DNA of 64,000 bases from Falsiroseomonas bella (GTDB lineage: Bacteria; Pseudomonadota; Alphaproteobacteria; Acetobacterales; Acetobacteraceae). Below, piece after piece: positions 59,252-64,000 of this stretch (its first letter is position 1; each line of letters starts with the position of its first letter). The position numbers and the translations under genes are program-made. Location: NCBI RefSeq assembly GCF_003173615.1, contig NZ_QGNA01000001.1:1240001-1304000 (forward strand), read 5' to 3'. Under the pieces are notes generated by a model. It was not told the DNA's origin, did no database searches, and worked only from the letters and a program-made list of their open reading frames with translations.

Positions 59252-60129
59252 GCATGCGCGAGATCCCCACCTGCAAGGGCCCGGACCCCGACACGAAGAC
59301 GCCGCGCTACCGGCCGCCGGCTGGCGCCTGCGACACGCATTGCCACATCTTCGGACCGGGCGCCGTCTTCCCCTACGCGCCGGCCCGCGCCTACACGCCG
59401 CCCGATGCGCCCTACGAGGCGCTGAGGAATCTTCACCGTATCCTCGGCATCTCGCGCGCCGTCATCGTGCATGCCTCCTGCCACGGCAGCGACATGCGCG
59501 TGACGCTGGACGGGATCGCGCGCTCCGGCGGGACCATGCGCGGCGTCTGCGTGGTGGATCCCGGCGTCACGGATGCCGAGCTCGCGCGGCTGCACGAAGG
59601 CGGCATCCGCGGCGTGCGCTTCAACTTCGTGAAGCATCTCGGCGGCATGCCGGACATGGACGTGTTCCGCCGCGTGCTGTCGCAGGTCGAGCCGCTCGGC
59701 TGGCATGTCGTGCTGCATCTCGATGCGCAGGACATCGTGCCGCTCGCGCCGGTGATCTCCGCGATCCGCATCCCCTTCGTCATCGACCATATGGCGCGGG
59801 TGAAGGCGAAGGACGGGGTGGACCAGCCCGCCTTCGCGCAGCTGCGGGAGCTGATGAAGAACCCTCTCGCCTGGGTGAAGGTCTGCGGGGCGGAGCGGAT
59901 CAGCTCCGCCGGCGCGCCCTTCCGCGATGCGCTGCCCTTCATCCGCACGCTGGCGGCCGATGCGCCGGACCGGCTGCTCTGGGGCACCGACTGGCCGCAT
60001 CCGAACATCGCCGGCGACATGCCGAACGATGGCGACCTGGTGGATCTGCTGGCCGAGGCGATCGCGGACGAGGCGCTGCGCCACCGCATCCTGGTGGACA
60101 ACCCGACGCGGCTCTACTGGCAGGACTGA
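59248..60129 (+). CDS. ligI: 2-Pyrone-4,6-dicarboxylate lactonase (LigI)
   Basis: This 293-residue amidohydrolase family enzyme begins PPAGACDTHCHIFGPGAVFP, followed by YAPARAYTPPDAPYEALRNL, the LigI hallmark. It continues RFNFVKHLGGMPDMDVFRRV, FVIDHMARVKAKDGVDQPAF and the catalytic Asp in LLWGTDWPHPNIAGDMPNDG. It opens the pyrone dicarboxylate lactone to 4-oxalomesaconate, which GalB then uses. This closes the lower pathway in the operon. The dehydrogenase that makes the pyrone (LigC) and the oxalomesaconate isomerase (GalD/LigU) are not in the window. Confidence 0.92.
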   Translation: MSMREIPTCKGPDPDTKTPRYRPPAGACDTHCHIFGPGAVFPYAPARAYTPPDAPYEALRNLHRILGISRAVIVHASCHGSDMRVTLDGIARSGGTMRGVCVVDPGVTDAELARLHEGGIRGVRFNFVKHLGGMPDMDVFRRVLSQVEPLGWHVVLHLDAQDIVPLAPVISAIRIPFVIDHMARVKAKDGVDQPAFAQLRELMKNPLAWVKVCGAERISSAGAPFRDALPFIRTLAADAPDRLLWGTDWPHPNIAGDMPNDGDLVDLLAEAIADEALRHRILVDNPTRLYWQD

Positions 60130-60144
60130 CCCCGGCAGCAGGCG

Positions 60145-60570
60145 CTACCCGCCGCGATCCTCCTGCACCTGGTCGCGCCAGAAATAAAGCTGGCCGGTCG
60201 CGGCGCCCTCCACAGGGGAGAGGCGCAGCATGTCCTCGGTGCGTTGCTGAAGGCGCCAGGAGGAGGTGCGGAAGACGGTGACGCAGCCGCCCTCCGCCCG
60301 CGCCGCCGCCAGGCGGCGCAGCGCGGCCGGGTCCGCAGCGGGTTCGCGCAGCAGGCGCAGCGCCCCGGCGTCCGCACAGCCCGTCGTGCCGTCGCGTGCC
60401 ACGCGCCAGATCGGTTGTGTCTCGGCGGGCTGCGGCGCGGGCCGCCGCACCGCCCGGGTCGCCGGCGGCGGCGGAGGCGGCGCGACCTGCTGCGCGCGTG
60501 ACGGCACCGCCGGGTGTTCGGCCGCGCAGCCGGCTGCGGTCAGGAGCAAGGCGAGGGCGAGACGCCGCAT
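60145..60570 (-). CDS. Hypothetical lipoprotein
   Basis: This 141-residue protein has a lipoprotein signal (RRLALALLLTAAGC), a Pro-rich linker (about 25-55) and a small domain with two Cys (TGCADAG, GGCVTVF). It ends GQLYFWRDQVQEDRGG. AGGAGG lies five bases ahead of ATG 60570, an excellent site. No family is recognised. It converges on ligI with 15 bases between stops and diverges from the HWE kinase gene. Confidence 0.78.
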   Translation of the reverse strand: MRRLALALLLTAAGCAAEHPAVPSRAQQVAPPPPPPATRAVRRPAPQPAETQPIWRVARDGTTGCADAGALRLLREPAADPAALRRLAAARAEGGCVTVFRTSSWRLQQRTEDMLRLSPVEGAATGQLYFWRDQVQEDRGG

Positions 60571-60703
60571 GATCACCTCCTGTTGAACAGGACGGCCTGG
60601 TGCAACCGGGGGGACTCAGCCGGCATCCTCCAGGCTAGCTGGAACAAAGAACTTCCGTAACGGGGCAGCGCGCCGCAAGCTGCATGGGCTGCAAGGAACG
60701 GGG

Positions 60704-62782
60704 ATGCCGCCAGGCACGGGCTTCGCTTCACGCCTCCAACGCCGGCGCCTGCTGGCCGGCTTCGGGCTGGGCGCGCTGGTGGCCGCTTCTCGGCCACTGG
60801 CCGCCGCGGAGCCGGAGGATGCGGCCCTTGCGCGCCTCGGCCAGGCGCTGGCGGATGTGCTGGAGGCGGAGCTTCGGCGGATCGAGGCCGGCCTGCGGAC
60901 CGCCGCCGCGGCCATGGCACCGCCGGGGACGGCGAATGGCGGCGCCCTGGACATCCTCGCCCTGGATCGGCTGGTGCGGGCGGCCGCCGCGGCGCTGGAC
61001 GTGCCGGTGCTCGGCTTCGACCCGATGCTCGCTCCGCTGGCCGATTCGGCCCTGCCGGCCGGCACGCCGCTGCCTGCCTCCCCGGCGGCCGAGCTCGCGG
61101 CGGATGCGCTTGGTGCGATGCGCACGGCCGTGGCGCCCTTCGGTGCCGATCCGGTCCGGATCGGCGTCGCGGTGCCCGTCGGCGGGGGCGCGGCGGGCCG
61201 CGCCCAGGCGGTGCTCCTCGCCGCGCCTGCCGCGCCCGACCTGCTCGGGGGGCTCGCGGCTGTGCTCGCACGCATCCCGGAGGCGGGCGAGGTCTCGGTG
61301 CGCCTCGTCGCCCTGGGCGCGGGGCAGGATGCACCGCAGACCATTGCCTGGGCCGGCCGCGATCCGGTGGGCGCGCCCGATGACCGTCGCGTGACGCGCG
61401 CCCTGGCCGGCGCGCCCCGGCTCGCCCTGCTGTTATCCGGTCCCGCCGCCCCGCCCCCGCCCGAACCAACCGCATTGCCGGTCGTCGCGTCCGCGGTTCC
61501 GGTGCTGGCCGAGCTGCCCGCGGCGCCGCCCGCCCCCGTCCCGGCGCCACGCGCCGGCCTCGACACGCCGCTGCTGACGGTGGTGGGCCTCGGCGCGGCG
61601 GGGGTCGGTGCGCTGGCGGCGACGTTGCTCGCCAGCATCGGGCTGCGGCAGGCCCGGCGCGGCGCCGGGCGCAAGGCGGCGGCGCTGGCCGCCGCCGAGC
61701 AGGAAGCGCGGCACGCCCTGGCGGAATTGCGCGCGATCCACGACACGATCCCGACCGGACTCGCGCTGCTGGACCCGGAGGGCCGGCTGCTGAGCGCCAA
61801 CCTGCACCTCGCCGCCCTTGCGGGGCTGGCGCCGGAGGCGCTGCCGGGCCGCCGGCTGGCGGATGTGCTGCCCCCGCCTTTGGCGGAGGCGATCACCGCC
61901 GGCCAGGCGCAGGTCCAGCGCGAAGGCCGCCCGGCGCTGGATGCGGCGGTGGTCGTCCAGGCGGCGGGGCCGCTGCGGCACGAGCGGCATCTCCTCGTCT
62001 CCTGCCATCCGGTGCGGGACGCCACCGGCCGCATCGAGGCGGTGAGCACCACGGTGCAGGATGTCACCGCGCGCGCGCGCGCCGAGGCCGGACGCGACCT
62101 GCTGGTGCAGGAGCTGAACCACCGCGTGAAGAACACGCTGGCCACCGTGCAGACCATCGCGCAGCAGACCATGCGGCAGGCCGGCGACGACCCGGCCGGA
62201 TTCCAGCGCAGCTTCGGTGAGCGGCTGCGCGCCCTGGCCCGCGCGCATGACCTGCTCACCGCCCATGGCTGGGGACCGACGCAGCTCGGCCCGGTGCTGG
62301 AGGCCGCGCTGGCACCCTGGCTGGCCGACCGGCGCATCGCGGTGGAGCCGGGGCCGGAGGCCCTGCTGCGCCCGGCCCAGGCGCAGGCGCTGGTGCTCGC
62401 GCTGCATGAGCTGGCGACCAATGCCGCGAAATACGGCGCGCTCTCCGTCGAGGAGGGGCGCGTCCAGGCCGGCTGGTCGGTGAACGAGGCGGACGAGGTC
62501 GAGCTGCGCTGGTCGGAGACCGGCGGCCCGCGCGTGAAGGAACCCTCCCGCCGCGGCTTCGGCACGCGGCTGCTCGGCCAGGTGCTGCGCCAGGACCTCG
62601 GCAATGGTGCCGTGCCGGAGGTGGTGTTCGATCCGCGCGGCGTCCGCGCGACGGTGCGCTTCCGCCCCGCCGGGCTCGCCGCTGCGCCGGACGGCGAGGT
62701 GGCTCAGAGCGCGAAGGTGTCCGGGTGGAACAGTTCTTCCGGCGCGACCTCGCGCGCGGCAAGCCCGTCGGCCATCGCGTAG
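60704..62782 (+). CDS. HWE-type sensor histidine kinase with secreted sensor region
   Basis: This is a 692-residue kinase. An N-terminal Arg-rich signal or anchor (SRLQRRRLLAGFGLGALVA) precedes a periplasmic Ala-rich sensor region (about 35-280). A transmembrane helix follows at about 289-315, then a PAS module (about 338-455) and the HWE/HisKA_2 kinase domain with His473 in QELNHRVKNTLATVQTIAQQ. The ATP site includes LHELATNAAKYGALSVEEG. HWE kinases often act in light, stress or general stress signalling. The last 26 codons run antisense into the next gene's 3' end. Partner unknown. Confidence 0.88.
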   Translation: MPPGTGFASRLQRRRLLAGFGLGALVAASRPLAAAEPEDAALARLGQALADVLEAELRRIEAGLRTAAAAMAPPGTANGGALDILALDRLVRAAAAALDVPVLGFDPMLAPLADSALPAGTPLPASPAAELAADALGAMRTAVAPFGADPVRIGVAVPVGGGAAGRAQAVLLAAPAAPDLLGGLAAVLARIPEAGEVSVRLVALGAGQDAPQTIAWAGRDPVGAPDDRRVTRALAGAPRLALLLSGPAAPPPPEPTALPVVASAVPVLAELPAAPPAPVPAPRAGLDTPLLTVVGLGAAGVGALAATLLASIGLRQARRGAGRKAAALAAAEQEARHALAELRAIHDTIPTGLALLDPEGRLLSANLHLAALAGLAPEALPGRRLADVLPPPLAEAITAGQAQVQREGRPALDAAVVVQAAGPLRHERHLLVSCHPVRDATGRIEAVSTTVQDVTARARAEAGRDLLVQELNHRVKNTLATVQTIAQQTMRQAGDDPAGFQRSFGERLRALARAHDLLTAHGWGPTQLGPVLEAALAPWLADRRIAVEPGPEALLRPAQAQALVLALHELATNAAKYGALSVEEGRVQAGWSVNEADEVELRWSETGGPRVKEPSRRGFGTRLLGQVLRQDLGNGAVPEVVFDPRGVRATVRFRPAGLAAAPDGEVAQSAKVSGWNSSSGATSRAASPSAIA

Positions 62783-63657
62783 CGGCACATCGCGGCGATC
62801 TCGTCGCGGTTGCGCGCGAAGCCGTAGGGCCAGGGATCGCCGCCCATGAAGGCCGTCTGCGCCGCTGCCTCGGCGGCGATCCAGGGCAGCGAGACGCGCA
62901 GCACGTTCACCATGGCAAGCTCGACGAGCGCTTGCGCCTTGGCTTCGGCGAAGGCGCGGTGCAGCGCGGCCGCGAGGCCCGGATGCGCTTCCGCGACGTC
63001 GCGGCGGATGGCGATGCAGTGCATGATCGGGAAGAAGCCGGTGGCCTTGAAATAGTCCTGTTCGGCCGCGCGCGTGTCGGCGAACAGCCGCGCGACGGGC
63101 GCGCTGCGCTGCACGAAGCAGGCAGGCGGGCGCGGGCCGATGAAGGCATCGAGCCGGCCCTCCGCCAGCATGCCCTCCAGCGTCTCGCCCGCCGGGATCA
63201 CCTGCATGTCGAGGCCGGGCGGCAATTGCAGCGGCGTGCGTTCGCCCCCCGAGCGCCACGCGATGCGCCGCGTGTCCACGCCGTGCTGCTCCCGCAGCAT
63301 GCCGCGCACCCAGAGCGCGGCGGTCTGCTGGTATTCCGGCACGCCGATGATGCGCCCCGCCAGGTCTTCCGGCCGGGCGATGCCGCGATCCGTGCGCACA
63401 TAGATCGCGCCGTGGCGGAAGGCGCGGGAGGGGAAGATGGGCACGCCGATGTAGCGGCTGTCGCCACGCGCGACCGAGAGGATGTGGCTCGCCATGGAGA
63501 GCTCGGTGATCTCGTGCCGCGCCTCCCGCATGGCGATGCGGAACAGGTCCTCGGGCTCGCCGGCGATGCGGGCGATGTCGAAGCCTTCGATCGCGACGCG
63601 CCCCTCATGGATCGGGCGCGTGCGGTCGCTCATCGTGCAGGCGAGGGTGAGGGTCAT
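62704..63657 (-). CDS. 4,5-Dihydroxyphthalate decarboxylase homologue
   Basis: This is a 317-residue cytosolic member of the Pht5/OphC-like family. It shows GRVAIEGFDIARIAGEPEDLF-type N-terminal logic, split as RVAIEGFDIARI and EPEDLFRIAMREARHEITEL, then IGVPIFPSRAFRHGAIYVRT, IIGVPEYQQTAALWVRGML and FKATGFFPIMHCIAIRRDV. The family decarboxylates dihydroxyphthalate to protocatechuate, which would feed the lower pathway at 54-60 kb. ATG 63657 overlaps the upstream molybdenum-hydroxylase stop by ATGA. The 3' end overlaps the kinase gene by 79 bases. Confidence 0.85.
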   Translation of the reverse strand: MTLTLACTMSDRTRPIHEGRVAIEGFDIARIAGEPEDLFRIAMREARHEITELSMASHILSVARGDSRYIGVPIFPSRAFRHGAIYVRTDRGIARPEDLAGRIIGVPEYQQTAALWVRGMLREQHGVDTRRIAWRSGGERTPLQLPPGLDMQVIPAGETLEGMLAEGRLDAFIGPRPPACFVQRSAPVARLFADTRAAEQDYFKATGFFPIMHCIAIRRDVAEAHPGLAAALHRAFAEAKAQALVELAMVNVLRVSLPWIAAEAAAQTAFMGGDPWPYGFARNRDEIAAMCRYAMADGLAAREVAPEELFHPDTFAL

Positions 63658-64000
63658 GTGGCCTTGGCGATGTTCTCGGGCGTGAAGGGCCAGTGCCGCA
63701 CGCGCACGCCGAGCGCATCGGCGATGGCGTTGGCGATGGCGGCGATGGTCGGGCCGAGGCTGCATTCCCCGGCGCCGAGCGGCGGCGCCTCCGGCCGCGC
63801 GATCAGCTCCACCGCAACCTCCGGCACCTCCGGGAAGCGCAGGATCGGGTAGCGCTCCCAGGCATCGGAGGTGATGGTGCGCGTATCGTGGCGCACCGCT
63901 TCCAGCAGGCACATCGATGTCGCCTGGATCGCGCCACCCTCCACCTGGTTGGCGATGCCGTCGGGGTTGATCGGCTCGCCGACATCCGCGGCGAGCCAGA
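63654..64000 (-). CDS. Molybdopterin-binding hydroxylase large subunit (partial, C-terminus)
   Basis: The last 115 or so codons of a xanthine-dehydrogenase/aldehyde-oxidase family large subunit. Visible are LAADVGEPINPDGIANQVEG, GAIQATSMCLLEAVRHDTRT and the conserved end PPLGAGECSLGPTIAAIANA with the Glu that acts as base at the molybdenum. Such enzymes hydroxylate N-heteroaromatics, aldehydes or aromatic acids. It is coupled by ATGA to the decarboxylase homologue, suggesting that both act on the same aromatic substrate. The N-terminal part lies beyond the right edge. Confidence 0.88.
   Translation of the reverse strand, partial: WLAADVGEPINPDGIANQVEGGAIQATSMCLLEAVRHDTRTITSDAWERYPILRFPEVPEVAVELIARPEAPPLGAGECSLGPTIAAIANAIADALGVRVRHWPFTPENIAKAT

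Overview
The window is very GC-rich chromosomal DNA with dense, mostly non-overlapping genes, frequent ATGA/GTGA/TGATG stop-start overlaps and many GTG starts. An orphan ccmCDEFGHI block, FkbM and CaiB enzymes, TRAP-TAXI and several Bug/TctC-type binding proteins, and a protocatechuate/gallate-type lower pathway point to an alphaproteobacterium. A member of the Acetobacteraceae close to Roseomonas is my best guess, from gene content alone. No rRNA, tRNA, CRISPR array or transposase gene was seen, and no gene-free stretch exceeds 300 bases.

Layout. 1-7.9 kb: partial rsmI diverging from an LpoA-like lipoprotein, a PhoR-like kinase, a CBS-CBS-BON protein, a TAXI-TRAP transporter and a YjbF-like lipoprotein. 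7.9-16.2 kb: scattered surface-glycan genes (WecA-like transferase, FkbM methyltransferase, UDP-sugar dehydratase), a VOC protein, a GST, small envelope proteins, a Rieske protein and an EVE protein. A low-GC island (11.8-12.5 kb) holds two overlapping small genes that share a QSGGITAG motif. 16.3-22.1 kb: cytochrome c maturation genes ccmCDEFGHI without ccmAB. 22.2-36.2 kb: an exopolysaccharide locus (two glycosyltransferases, sugar aminotransferase, priming transferase, polymerase/ligase, Wzz, heparinase-like lyase; divergent Wza-like SLBB protein and YjbH). 36.2-40.3 kb: CaiB transferase, GntR regulator and MaoC hydratase, divergent from a Bug binding protein. 40.4-47.7 kb: small membrane proteins, a DPM1-like glycosyltransferase, heme A synthase, a multi-PAS kinase, TldD and a cupin. 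47.8-53.2 kb: a carbohydrate ABC importer without its ATPase, a serine-glyoxylate-type aminotransferase and a GbpR-like LysR regulator. 53.2-60.1 kb: an aromatic meta-cleavage operon. 60.1-64 kb: a lipoprotein, an HWE kinase, a dihydroxyphthalate-decarboxylase homologue and a partial molybdenum hydroxylase.

How genes work together. The clearest pathway is LigI (pyrone dicarboxylate to oxalomesaconate), GalB (hydration) and LigK/GalC (aldol cleavage to pyruvate and oxaloacetate). These share an operon with a type I extradiol dioxygenase, an alpha/beta hydrolase, a decarboxylase-like protein and two Bug proteins, which suggests uptake and catabolism of an aromatic polycarboxylate. The 22-36 kb block should assemble, export and trim a surface polysaccharide.

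Most unusual features. (1) A family of at least six dispersed palindromic elements whose hairpin arms vary by compensated changes between fixed flanks; four lie in or beside the ccm block and one supplies the 5' end of ccmH. (2) The low-GC two-gene QSGGITAG cassette. (3) A run of five adjacent perfect hairpins between the Wza-like and YjbH genes. (4) A 20-bp perfect inverted repeat with a stop codon in its loop. Function calls rest on motif and family recognition by eye; no database search was run.
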